In this document: one piece after another, positions 51,224 through 59,328 of the stretch
How positions within the stretch are numbered: position 1 is the first letter of the stretch
Layout of the letters: every line of letters starts with the position of its first letter
Origin: JANQEU01 sp965228045
Lineage (GTDB): Bacteria; Bacteroidota; Bacteroidia; Cytophagales; Cyclobacteriaceae
Assembly (NCBI GenBank): GCA_965228045.1
Contig: OZ245789.1
Coordinates: forward strand, 2,728,001-2,792,000
Reading direction: 5' to 3'
DNA length: 64,000 nucleotides
Translations under genes and position numbers: made by a program
Notes under the pieces: model-generated
Told to the model about the DNA's origin: nothing
The model's input: the letters and a program-made list of their open reading frames with translations, nothing else
The model's database searches: none

Positions 51224-51418
51224 TTAGAGATTAAGCAGATGCTTAATGTTCTTCTCGTCTGACTTATGAACAATCGCCATCTTAGTCAGATTACGCTTTT
51301 GTGTAGTCTCCTTCTTTGTAAGGATATGACTTTTAAAAGCATGCTTTCTCTTGATCTTTCCGGTACCGGTCAACTTGAACCTCTTCTTCGCTCCGGAATT
51401 AGTCTTTACTTTAGGCAT
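51224..51418 (-). CDS. rpmI: 50S ribosomal protein L35 (bL35)
   Basis: 64 aa, PKVKTNSGAKKRFKLTGTGK followed by RKHAFKSHILTKKETTQKRN, the full L35 signature. It begins 6 bp after the infC stop. Confidence 0.98.
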   Translation of the reverse strand: MPKVKTNSGAKKRFKLTGTGKIKRKHAFKSHILTKKETTQKRNLTKMAIVHKSDEKNIKHLLNL

Positions 51419-51424
51419 TACTAT

Positions 51425-51979
51425 TTATTTCTTTTGTTGTTTAGGACTCAACATTAAAAACATTCGTTTTCCTTCAAGCTTTGGAAATTCTTCCACCTTG
51501 GCTTCCTCTTCCAATGCCTGGGCAAATTTCAACAACAGGATCTCTCCTCGTTCCTTGAATACAATGGTACGTCCAACAAAATGGACATAAGCCTTTACTT
51601 TGGAACCCTCCTGAAGAAACTTCTTGGCATGATTCAATTTAAAGTTGAAATCATGGTCATCGGTATTTGGTCCGAAACGAATTTCTTTGACAACAGTCTT
51701 CTGAGCTTTTGACTTGATCTCTTTCTGCTTTTTCTTCTGTTCGTATTTGAACTTGGAATAGTCGATGATCTTACAGACAGGTGGATCAGCCTTTGGTGAG
51801 ATTTCTACAAGGTCAAGACCTTGTGACTCAGCCATTTCCAATGCTTTACTAATGGGATAGACATCCACTTCGACGTTATCTCCTACAACCCTAACACGGT
51901 TTGCAGTTATCTTTTCGTTGACCTTATAGGGCTCCTCGCGCCTGATTCTCCCCATTGGTCGTCTTCTCTGTTTACCGAT
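51425..51979 (-). CDS. infC: Translation initiation factor IF-3, probable AUC start
   Basis: The IF-3 N-domain (EEPYKVNEKITANRVRVVGD), linker and C-domain (VKEIRFGPNTDDHDFNFKLN, RTIVFKERGEILLLKF) are intact. The first ATG is at 51955. Eight codons upstream, in frame, an ATC at 51979-51977 follows a perfect AAGGAGG with 6-nt spacing, and the added residues GKQRRRP extend the basic N-terminus; an in-frame TAA lies just upstream. infC is known to start at AUU/AUC in other bacteria, letting IF-3 repress its own translation. I therefore favour ATC (184 aa) over ATG (176 aa). Confidence 0.85.
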   Translation of the reverse strand: MGKQRRRPMGRIRREEPYKVNEKITANRVRVVGDNVEVDVYPISKALEMAESQGLDLVEISPKADPPVCKIIDYSKFKYEQKKKQKEIKSKAQKTVVKEIRFGPNTDDHDFNFKLNHAKKFLQEGSKVKAYVHFVGRTIVFKERGEILLLKFAQALEEEAKVEEFPKLEGKRMFLMLSPKQQKK

Positions 51980-51985
51980 TGTTTT

Positions 51986-51992
51986 CCTCCTT
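51986..51992 (-). promoter_or_regulatory. Perfect Shine-Dalgarno AAGGAGG of infC
   Basis: Minus-strand AAGGAGG with 6 nt to the ATC codon at 51979, but 30 nt to the first ATG. Strong SD sequences are rare at the other starts in this window, so this site decides the start. Confidence 0.75.
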
Positions 51993-52061
51993 TTTTAATT
52001 GAACCATTTTTCGAAAACGAACGCAAATATCGTATAATTTCAAATTAATTGCAGACAATCT

Positions 52062-54008
52062 CTAGTTTAATAATTGGGCAATGCGATTATTGAACATCGT
52101 CTTGAACTCTTCAATGGTCATAGAACCAATATCACCCTTGCCATGTTCCCGGACAGAAACGGTATTGTTTTGGGATTCCTGCTCCCCTACGATAAGCATA
52201 AAAGGTACCTTGGAAACCTCCGCATCTCTAATTTTCTTACCGATCTTCTCATCCCTTTCATCAATGCTCCCTCGGATATCCGATTCCTGCAGATCAGCAA
52301 ATATTGATTTTGCATAATCATGGAATTTCTCAGAAATGGGAAGGACTGAAATCTGTTCCGGTGCAAGCCAAAGTGGGAAGTTGCCGGCTGTATTTTCTAT
52401 CAAAATAGCTACAAAACGTTCCATAGACCCAAAAGGAGCCCTATGTATCATTACAGGTCGATGCTTTTGATTATCGGAACCAACGTACTCCAATTGAAAT
52501 CTTTCGGGCAGAGTATAATCTACCTGTATGGTCCCCAGCTGCCATTTGCGACCAATGGCATCCTTAACCATGAAATCCAGTTTTGGACCATAGAATGCTG
52601 CTTCACCTAATTCCACTACGGTCTTAAGGCCTTTTTCATCAGCGACTTCCTGGATTTCCCTTTCGGCTTGCACCCAGGCTGCATCTTCACCAATGTACTT
52701 TTCAGGATTATTCGGATCCCGAAGTGAGACCTGAGCCGTAAACTCCGAGAAACCAAGAGCTTTAAATGCATAAAGAACCAGGTCTATCACCTTAGCAAAC
52801 TCTTCTTTTACCTGATCCGGCCTGCAAAAAATATGCGCATCGTCCTGCGTGAATCCTCTTACCCTTGTCAATCCATGAAGTTCTCCACTTTGCTCGTACC
52901 TGTAGACCGTTCCAAATTCAGCATATCTCACAGGCAGATCTTTGTACGAGCGAGGCTTCGATTTATACATCTCACAATGATGCGGACAATTCATAGGTTT
53001 GAGTAGAAACTCCTCATCCTCTGCAGGGGTGTGGATAGGCTGAAATGAATCCTGTCCATACTTCTCATAATGACCGCTTGTTACATACAGCTCTTTACTC
53101 CCAATATGTGGCGAAACCACCTGGTCGTATCCAGCTTTCACCTGTGCTTTCCTCATGAAATTCTCCAATCGTTCACGTAAAACAGCACCCTTAGGCAACC
53201 AAAGCGGTAATCCTTTGCCTACCTTTTGTGAGAATGTGAACAAATCAAGTTCCTGACCTATTTTTCTGTGGTCGCGTTTTTTAGCTTCCTCAAGTAGCTC
53301 AAGGTATTCTTTTAACTCCTTTTGTTTAGGAAAAGTAATTCCATACAGGCGAGTGAGTTGTTTTCTCTTTTCATCTCCCCTCCAGTAAGCTCCTGCTATA
53401 TTCAGAATTTTGGCTGCTTTTATGAAACCTGTATTGGGAATGTGAGGTCCGCGGCACAAATCAGTGAAATTCCCCTGTGTGTAGAAAGTGATCTCACCAT
53501 CTTTCAGGTCTTCAAGGAGTTCCAGTTTATACTCATCTCCCTTCTCTTTGAAATGCGCGATGGCATCATTTTTAGATATTTCCTTTCGTTGATATGAATT
53601 TTTTTCTCTTGCCAGTTCGAGCATTTTCTGCTCAAGTTTCTCCAGGTTTTCGGAGTCGAACTCTATGTCGCCGAAATCCACATCATAGTAAAACCCAGCA
53701 TCGATGGCCGGACCGATTCCGAACTTAACTCCAGGATATAGCGACTCAAGTGCTTCCGCCATAAGGTGAGCCGAACTGTGCCACATGGTAGCTTTTCCAT
53801 CATCATCATTCCATGTTAGTAATTGAAGAATGGCATCACCGTTTATAGGACGATCTGCATCCCAAATTTCTCCATTGACTTTAGCCGCCAGTACATTCCT
53901 GGCCAATCCTTCACTGATACTCATTGCCACATCCATGGAACTTGAACCAACAGCAAAGTCTTTAACACTCCCATCGGGAAGTGTAATTTTTATCATTTTG
54001 GCACTCAT
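52062..54008 (-). CDS. thrS: Threonine-tRNA ligase
   Basis: 648 aa, full length. TGS domain (KITLPDGSVKDFAVGSS, 1-60), editing domain with HSSAHLMAEALESLYP (about 75-90) and the second histidine motif, class II catalytic core with NCPHHCEMYKSKPRSYKDLP (Zn ligand Cys/His), TRVRGFTQDDAHIFC, and the anticodon-binding C-domain. Cytoplasmic. Its start shares one base with the stop of the upstream TPR lipoprotein; infC follows 82 bp later, the usual thrS-infC order. Confidence 0.98.
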   Translation of the reverse strand: MSAKMIKITLPDGSVKDFAVGSSSMDVAMSISEGLARNVLAAKVNGEIWDADRPINGDAILQLLTWNDDDGKATMWHSSAHLMAEALESLYPGVKFGIGPAIDAGFYYDVDFGDIEFDSENLEKLEQKMLELAREKNSYQRKEISKNDAIAHFKEKGDEYKLELLEDLKDGEITFYTQGNFTDLCRGPHIPNTGFIKAAKILNIAGAYWRGDEKRKQLTRLYGITFPKQKELKEYLELLEEAKKRDHRKIGQELDLFTFSQKVGKGLPLWLPKGAVLRERLENFMRKAQVKAGYDQVVSPHIGSKELYVTSGHYEKYGQDSFQPIHTPAEDEEFLLKPMNCPHHCEMYKSKPRSYKDLPVRYAEFGTVYRYEQSGELHGLTRVRGFTQDDAHIFCRPDQVKEEFAKVIDLVLYAFKALGFSEFTAQVSLRDPNNPEKYIGEDAAWVQAEREIQEVADEKGLKTVVELGEAAFYGPKLDFMVKDAIGRKWQLGTIQVDYTLPERFQLEYVGSDNQKHRPVMIHRAPFGSMERFVAILIENTAGNFPLWLAPEQISVLPISEKFHDYAKSIFADLQESDIRGSIDERDEKIGKKIRDAEVSKVPFMLIVGEQESQNNTVSVREHGKGDIGSMTIEEFKTMFNNRIAQLLN

Positions 54009-55069
54009 TAATTGCGATTTCTTTTTGAATCCAGATTTAACATGGGGATTTCTTCTCTCGCCTCCCTGATTCTCCGCAAATATGCTATTTTTCGATTAAC
54101 AAGATCAATTTGTTCTTTTACCTTTTGGTTTGTTGAATCCATTTGCAGCAGTTTACCATAAAAGAAGAGTGCTGAATTGAAATAACCCCGGTTTTGATTG
54201 ACATCTCCTGCAGCCATTAAAGCAGCGTCATTTGTAGAGTCCTCTCTGATTATCTGCGAGAGGTGCATATAGGCACTGTCCCATTTGGTCTCATTTGTAT
54301 ACCAATCAGCCATCTGAAAATGTTCCTCGAGGGACAACTCCGAAAGTTCTGACAATACCTGTTTTGCTTTCGAAGTATCACCAAGTTCGTAATAGGATTG
54401 TGCCAAAGTCAAAGTACCGTTTTGAAAGTTCGGATAATCTTCCATGTATTTACTGAGAAATTCGATCCTGTCTTCAGCCGACATTACCTCCATAAATGTG
54501 GGTACCAGCTCCGCATCTGGCCTTCCGTGATCCATTGCCATTTTCAAACTCCTGATTGCCTCTGAAGTATCGGAAAGGACCAAAAAACCTTCTGCTAACA
54601 AAATATAATCCTCAAATTGATCTTTAGGTTGAAATTCTTTAAGGTCATTCCTTAAATTTTCATAATCTTCCAGAGCCATACCAATACGAATTTTGGTCCG
54701 CTTCATATCATTTGGAATTTCACCCATCAATTCGAGCTCCCGTAGAAGATTTAGGAGACTTTGACGTCGGCCATTGATCTGGTAGAATTCGATCTGTTGA
54801 TTAATGAAAACAGGATCAAGTCCCAGCACTCGTCTGGCTCGCTCAATTGCTTTTTCCGATTCAGGGGGCCAACCTAACTTTTCATAAAATGAAAGTTGAA
54901 GTTTGATATAGCGAGTATCCTCGGGGTTTTCAGCTATTTCTTCCTCAATCAATGAAACTGATCTACTGAAGTATTCTGAATCGATTTCAGGTGTCCGGAT
55001 TTTCGTTCCGGATTCATTTCCGCAGGAAATAAGATGCAAAGCCAACAAACCAGCCACCAAAAACCTCAT
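54008..55069 (-). CDS. TPR-repeat lipoprotein
   Basis: 353 aa with an SPII signal (LVAGLLALHLISC, Cys 16). Helical TPR units follow from about residue 35 to 335, e.g. ARRVLGLDPVFINQQIEFYQ, GTLTLAQSYYELGDTSKAKQ and GYFNSALFFYGKLLQMDSTN. It is likely a periplasm-facing protein-protein scaffold. It sits 3 bp after the DUF5686 gene and overlaps thrS by one base, so envelope and translation genes share a transcript. Confidence 0.88.
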   Translation of the reverse strand: MRFLVAGLLALHLISCGNESGTKIRTPEIDSEYFSRSVSLIEEEIAENPEDTRYIKLQLSFYEKLGWPPESEKAIERARRVLGLDPVFINQQIEFYQINGRRQSLLNLLRELELMGEIPNDMKRTKIRIGMALEDYENLRNDLKEFQPKDQFEDYILLAEGFLVLSDTSEAIRSLKMAMDHGRPDAELVPTFMEVMSAEDRIEFLSKYMEDYPNFQNGTLTLAQSYYELGDTSKAKQVLSELSELSLEEHFQMADWYTNETKWDSAYMHLSQIIREDSTNDAALMAAGDVNQNRGYFNSALFFYGKLLQMDSTNQKVKEQIDLVNRKIAYLRRIREAREEIPMLNLDSKRNRN

Positions 55070-55072
55070 GAT

Positions 55073-57562
55073 CTAGAGAATGAATTGAAAACTCAATTTT
55101 ACTCCAAATTTATTGACTCCTTCGTGATCGAGATAAGTTAACCTGTGAAAAGCGTCGATTCTAATGACTTTCAAGATGTTTTCTATTCCATACCCCACTT
55201 CGATGTAAGGTTTTCTGCCGAAAGTGTAAAATGGAATGACGGCATTGCCATCGTCATCCAGTTCATAGTTCACAATATTTAAGTTCTTGTCTGACAATGC
55301 CCCATAGACTACATTGGCGGTCGCTAAAGACCTTAGCTTTAACTTTCGCAATAGAGGTACTTTATTCAGTATAAGCCCTTCAAAATAGTGGCGATAACGC
55401 AATGAAACAAACCTATCATTACTGAATTCAAAGAAGTTCATCATGTTATATGTGAAACTCGCATAGAAGGGAGTTTCATTTCCAATCAAATTAAATAGTA
55501 ACGGATAAGGTACATCACCGAAAATAGCCCCTCCTTCCAGTGTGATCCTGCTGGTACCAAATGCTCCCATCTGCTGCCTCTGATCTATCCTGAGTCTAAG
55601 TTTATGATAATCCAGATCACCTCCTAAAAAATCAGGTATTCCATATGAGTAATCCAGCGTAATGGCGGGCCATTTCACAGTTCCAAGACTCCATCTTTCG
55701 TTGTCATTGATCACAAATATTTCATCCTTGCCCCAGTGTGTTGAAACTGTGATTTCCGTTATGTCAAAATTGGAGTAGGTATCAGTGCCATTCTCCGACT
55801 CCTTATTGAAGCTAAATTCAAAAAGCGGGTTGAAAGACTCGTTTTTTAGCTGATACGACTGACTCCAGCGCGGTAGTAGTTGTCTTTGAAGTGTTAGTTT
55901 GTTTCGACTATAACTAAAAGGTTGTGTCAGATTCCCAAACCGGCTGAAAGTAAATAAAAAGCTTGTGACTGGTACTTCCTGACCCAATAGCCATATCTGG
56001 TCGATTTCCTCTCTTCTCTCCAGTCTGACCGTTGTCCATTTTTCCCTGTCCAAAACGAAGTCCACATATGCCTGGTATTTCGACCGATTATCTTTTAATC
56101 CATAGGCATAATAACCCCCAAAGGTCATAAAATGGCTAAACTGGTAATTGGTCCTGGCACCCACTCCAAAACGGCGTCCTTCTATGTCGTTATTACCATA
56201 TAACACAGTGTAGGGACCCAGGTCAATTGGTCCGGTCTTATGATAGCCTGTAAAAGCAAATTTCCCGGCATCAAGACCTGTCTTCACAAATGGTATTTTC
56301 TTGAGTGTATCAATCATCAAATAGACATTCTCCTCTGTTCTGGTAAGGCTATCATGCCGGATACTATTCCAGTAACCCTCTTCAAAGTTTTGTGCATCGG
56401 GCTCAAGTTTTACTGGGTTTTGATAAAAAGAAACAGGTTTAGGTTGATCCACTACGACATTCTTCGTACTTACATAAAATTTAGCCAAGAGACCAGCCGT
56501 AGATTCGGTCAGTTGACCCACATCCACCACAACGCGGGATTTGGCAGGCATCCACGGTCCTGATGATGTCTTACTTAGATCCTGCTGTATTTTTATTTTC
56601 TCAATGTAATTGAGGTTAGCAGATTTAGATATGGTCGCGTCAATCCGTTTTAATGCAAAATCCTGATTGGTAATCCACATGGTACCGGTAAATGCCAGGT
56701 CCTGGTCATTCTTCGGATAGAAATCAATACGGTAAACCGAATCCTCTTCAATCATCAAACTATCAATCAAGTCATAGTCGTAATGGATCATCCAGCCAGC
56801 GCCTATCGGTGAAGCAAAGTCTTTATCCAGAATATTTAGCCAGTTTCTGTAGAAATTGTATTCCTGAAAGGTTGACCCAATGATCTGAGAGGTGGTAGTC
56901 CCATCGGTCAGGCCGACTCCGGTGATCCTTGTTTTTAAAATATGCTCATGTCTGTGTACCGGATTTGTACGGTAGTAATAATTCGAAAGCGCCTCTGAAA
57001 AGAATACCGGTAGAATTGGCTTACCATCATCCCCGGCTATCTGCTGAATACTGTCCAATACGGATGATATTTTTTGAACCGGTTTGCGTTCTTTTAGCTT
57101 ACCGGAAATATTGTCAACATCAATCTCAATTTTGGTATATGCTTCATATTCATAAGCAGTGAGCGATCGTTTGTCATTCTGATCACGGTTGTCGATCACC
57201 TGGCGTAAAATTGGAAATGCCGGATTTTCCCCTGCATAAATGACTACCTCATTTAGTGTCTCGATATTTTCATCTAATTGAAAGTTTAGGTTTTGTGTAG
57301 TCCCACTGGTGACTATTTTGGTCCGGGTTAAATACCCGATGTACCGGGCTTCGATGCTATCCACTTTCTGGTCCGTCTCAGCTCGAAAATTTCCATCGAA
57401 ATCGGTGATAGCACCGTCAGTAGTTCCCAGAAAAACGACATTTGCAAATGGAATTGGTGTACCTGTTTCGGACTCTATGACCTTACCAGTCACAACAGTC
57501 TTGTTCTGTGCGCAGATTAGAAAAGTGGATGCGAAAAGGACAAATAGTAAACCGAATCTCAA
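55073..57562 (-). CDS. DUF5686 outer-membrane protein with carboxypeptidase-like regulatory domain
   Basis: 829 aa. Signal peptide (LLFVLFASTFLICA), then a CarboxypepD_reg-like domain (TVVTGKVIESETGTPIPFAN ... IEARYIGYLTRT, about 24-105), then the DUF5686 region ending in a TonB-receptor-like barrel (KPYIEVGYGIENILKVIRID, FGVKLSFQFIL). DUF5686 proteins are widespread in Bacteroidota with unknown function. The start is TTG at 57562, because no ATG or GTG precedes the signal peptide. Confidence 0.87.
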   Translation of the reverse strand: MRFGLLFVLFASTFLICAQNKTVVTGKVIESETGTPIPFANVVFLGTTDGAITDFDGNFRAETDQKVDSIEARYIGYLTRTKIVTSGTTQNLNFQLDENIETLNEVVIYAGENPAFPILRQVIDNRDQNDKRSLTAYEYEAYTKIEIDVDNISGKLKERKPVQKISSVLDSIQQIAGDDGKPILPVFFSEALSNYYYRTNPVHRHEHILKTRITGVGLTDGTTTSQIIGSTFQEYNFYRNWLNILDKDFASPIGAGWMIHYDYDLIDSLMIEEDSVYRIDFYPKNDQDLAFTGTMWITNQDFALKRIDATISKSANLNYIEKIKIQQDLSKTSSGPWMPAKSRVVVDVGQLTESTAGLLAKFYVSTKNVVVDQPKPVSFYQNPVKLEPDAQNFEEGYWNSIRHDSLTRTEENVYLMIDTLKKIPFVKTGLDAGKFAFTGYHKTGPIDLGPYTVLYGNNDIEGRRFGVGARTNYQFSHFMTFGGYYAYGLKDNRSKYQAYVDFVLDREKWTTVRLERREEIDQIWLLGQEVPVTSFLFTFSRFGNLTQPFSYSRNKLTLQRQLLPRWSQSYQLKNESFNPLFEFSFNKESENGTDTYSNFDITEITVSTHWGKDEIFVINDNERWSLGTVKWPAITLDYSYGIPDFLGGDLDYHKLRLRIDQRQQMGAFGTSRITLEGGAIFGDVPYPLLFNLIGNETPFYASFTYNMMNFFEFSNDRFVSLRYRHYFEGLILNKVPLLRKLKLRSLATANVVYGALSDKNLNIVNYELDDDGNAVIPFYTFGRKPYIEVGYGIENILKVIRIDAFHRLTYLDHEGVNKFGVKLSFQFIL

Positions 57563-57633
57563 ATTAGTTGACCTTAGTTGTTTTGGGTTGGTAAAATTGG
57601 GTCAATTGTCCTTAAAAGACGGAATCTATTGTA

Positions 57634-58416
57634 TTATGTTTTGGGGAGGGACTTCTTTATTTGACTAACGTCATCTTTTAGATCAAAAACTATATCCTTC
57701 AGTTTTTCCAATGACAATTCACTGGCCGCTTCGGGATCTGGAAACTGAATACTGATATACGCCATTGCCTCCCATATTTCCTCTACGTCGATGGGATCAA
57801 GTTCGTATGCAGAATAAGATTTATTATCGGATACCAGAAACAACTTTCCTTTCTCTTCAATGTAGTTAAAAACTCTCTTATACACCACCCCTTCCTGCCT
57901 TGTGATCAGGATATATGTTTTCCCATTTTTAATGTCTCTGATGCTTTCAAGGTATTTCCCAACCACAATTGAGCCTGGTGAAAGAGGCAACATCGAATCA
58001 CCGGATATTTCAAATGCTCTGTACGTGGCATTATGTGGCAGAATGGGCAACCTGAATTTTGGTAATTCAGCGATGTATTCAGGATCGGAAAATCCATTCA
58101 AATAACCTGCTGCGGCCTTTTGGGGTACAAGCTCAATGTTTTCATTGTCATCGGCATCGACTGTGATCGAGAGTACTTTGACTTTTTCCTTACTTTCATC
58201 AGGAGGATTATCAACTGTCAGGTCATGGTTGATCAATGCATCGGTAGAAACATTGAGCACTTTGGCTATTGAAGAAAGCGTTTGTAACCGTGGTTCGGCT
58301 CTTCCTTCCTCATAGGCACCTACCAAAGACCTTTTAATGCCAACCTCATTAGCAAATTGTTCCTGGGTAAATCCAGCTTTTTTCCTTAAATGCTTAATGT
58401 TATTGGCTATACTCAT
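57634..58416 (-). CDS. XRE-family regulator with S24/LexA-like C-terminal domain
   Basis: 260 aa. Residues 1-65 are an HTH_XRE domain (NNIKHLRKKAGFTQEQFANE and SLVGAYEEGRAEPRLQTL). Residues ~130-235 are an S24 peptidase-like domain with Ser in ISGDSMLPLSPGS and a Lys in GVVYKRVFNY. An Ala-Gly pair in KAAAGYLNGFSD resembles the LexA/CI self-cleavage site. The ATG at 58416 is preferred: an upstream ATG at 58446 would place a TACTAAT box (58435-58441) inside the gene, whereas with 58416 the box lies 19 bp before the start as an operator. Close to dinB, it is a candidate DNA-damage regulator. Confidence 0.87.
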   Translation of the reverse strand: MSIANNIKHLRKKAGFTQEQFANEVGIKRSLVGAYEEGRAEPRLQTLSSIAKVLNVSTDALINHDLTVDNPPDESKEKVKVLSITVDADDNENIELVPQKAAAGYLNGFSDPEYIAELPKFRLPILPHNATYRAFEISGDSMLPLSPGSIVVGKYLESIRDIKNGKTYILITRQEGVVYKRVFNYIEEKGKLFLVSDNKSYSAYELDPIDVEEIWEAMAYISIQFPDPEAASELSLEKLKDIVFDLKDDVSQIKKSLPKT

Positions 58417-58434
58417 GGATTGAACACCATTTTT

Positions 58435-58441
58435 TACTAAT
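58435..58441 (-). promoter_or_regulatory. TACTAAT box upstream of the S24 regulator
   Basis: Reverse complement of the ATTAGTA heptamer that is repeated four times at 58834-58894. Located 19 bp before the regulator's likely ATG; suggests autoregulation. Confidence 0.35.
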
Positions 58442-58500
58442 TCCATTTGCAAAATAATATTACTGCTTTACTTATCACACTGTTTGAAATTATAAATTGA

Positions 58501-58791
58501 TCATTTATCGAAAATGATAAAACGCATGTCATCCTGCTTTTCCTTACCTATTGAAAAAAGGTGAATTTGCTGAAAATCCTTATTATGCTTTATCGTAATC
58601 AATTTCTCTTTAATTCTCGATACCACATCCTTCAATGTATGGTCTGATTCTACCAGCACATACCCGTAAAGGTCCTTTTTCCTGTCTATCGTAGCCGAGA
58701 ATTTAACCTGACATCTCCCTGAATTTAGTTTTTTAGATGAAAGTCGTAAGTGATAAAAGTCATCATAAGTAATATCCTGAACCATTTCCAT
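58501..58791 (-). CDS. Small cytoplasmic protein of unknown function
   Basis: Not recognised. 96 aa from the ATG at 58791 (a second ATG at 58785 is possible). Pattern of strands and helices with charged surface, e.g. GRCQVKFSATIDRKKDLYGY, VVSRIKEKLITIKHNK and MRFIIFDK. It lies between the S24 regulator gene and the ATTAGTA boxes, on the regulator's strand, so it is probably the first gene of the regulator's transcript. Confidence 0.6.
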   Translation of the reverse strand: MEMVQDITYDDFYHLRLSSKKLNSGRCQVKFSATIDRKKDLYGYVLVESDHTLKDVVSRIKEKLITIKHNKDFQQIHLFSIGKEKQDDMRFIIFDK

Positions 58792-58833
58792 TTTATCCAA
58801 TTATTTAAGTTAAGACTAGATTTTACTACTTTA

Positions 58834-58894
58834 ATTAGTATTTATGATCATAAAATTAGTAATTAATTATTAGTAAATAATGAATAATACTAAT
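58834..58894. promoter_or_regulatory. Four ATTAGTA boxes around a 14-bp palindrome, candidate damage-response operator
   Basis: ATTAGTA occurs at 58834-58840, 58855-58861 and 58869-58875, and inverted (TACTAAT) at 58888-58894. The first two copies exactly abut the palindrome TTTATGATCATAAA (58841-58854) and start 21 bp apart; copies three and four form an inverted repeat with a 12-bp spacer. The cluster fills the interval between the divergent regulator-side gene and the dinB operon. Its binding by the S24 regulator is inferred. Confidence 0.5.
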
Positions 58895-58920
58895 TATTTT
58901 AGCATTTATAACGCGGAAAT

Positions 58921-59328
58921 ATGAATCAATCAACTGAAAATGGTGTAATGGATGTTTTAAAATCCACCGTAAAGATCCATGATATTCCACTACTGTCTGA
59001 GGCGCATGATATCAATAAGGCGGTTTATGAATTGACGAGAAGATTCCCACCGGGAGAATCCATGGGTATATCCAGTCAAATCAGACAAACGGCATTAAAC
59101 CTTGCCGTGAATATTGCCAAAGGCAGAAATCACAGCTCTACCCGGTACCGAATTAATGCCTTTAATGAATCCAAGGCATACCTAGAAGAGCTAAAATACT
59201 GCCTAACTCTGGCAGCGGATCTTGATTACGGGCAAAATCCAAATCTGATTTCACTAATGGATGAAGTGGACAGGTTATTGGGCATTTATATAAAATCCAC
59301 TTATAACAACCTTTCTCTTGAAATGTAG
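58921..59328 (+). CDS. Four-helix-bundle protein (S23/IVS family)
   Basis: 135 aa. The family features are visible: AHDINKAVYELTRRFPPGE, SSQIRQTALNLAVNIAKGRN and AFNESKAYLEELKYCLTLAA, giving four helices. Relatives are best known from intervening sequences in 23S rRNA genes and as stand-alone genes; their function is unknown. Here the gene is not in an rRNA operon: its TAG is followed immediately by the dinB ATG, so the two are one unit under the ATTAGTA cluster. Confidence 0.88.
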   Translation: MNQSTENGVMDVLKSTVKIHDIPLLSEAHDINKAVYELTRRFPPGESMGISSQIRQTALNLAVNIAKGRNHSSTRYRINAFNESKAYLEELKYCLTLAADLDYGQNPNLISLMDEVDRLLGIYIKSTYNNLSLEM

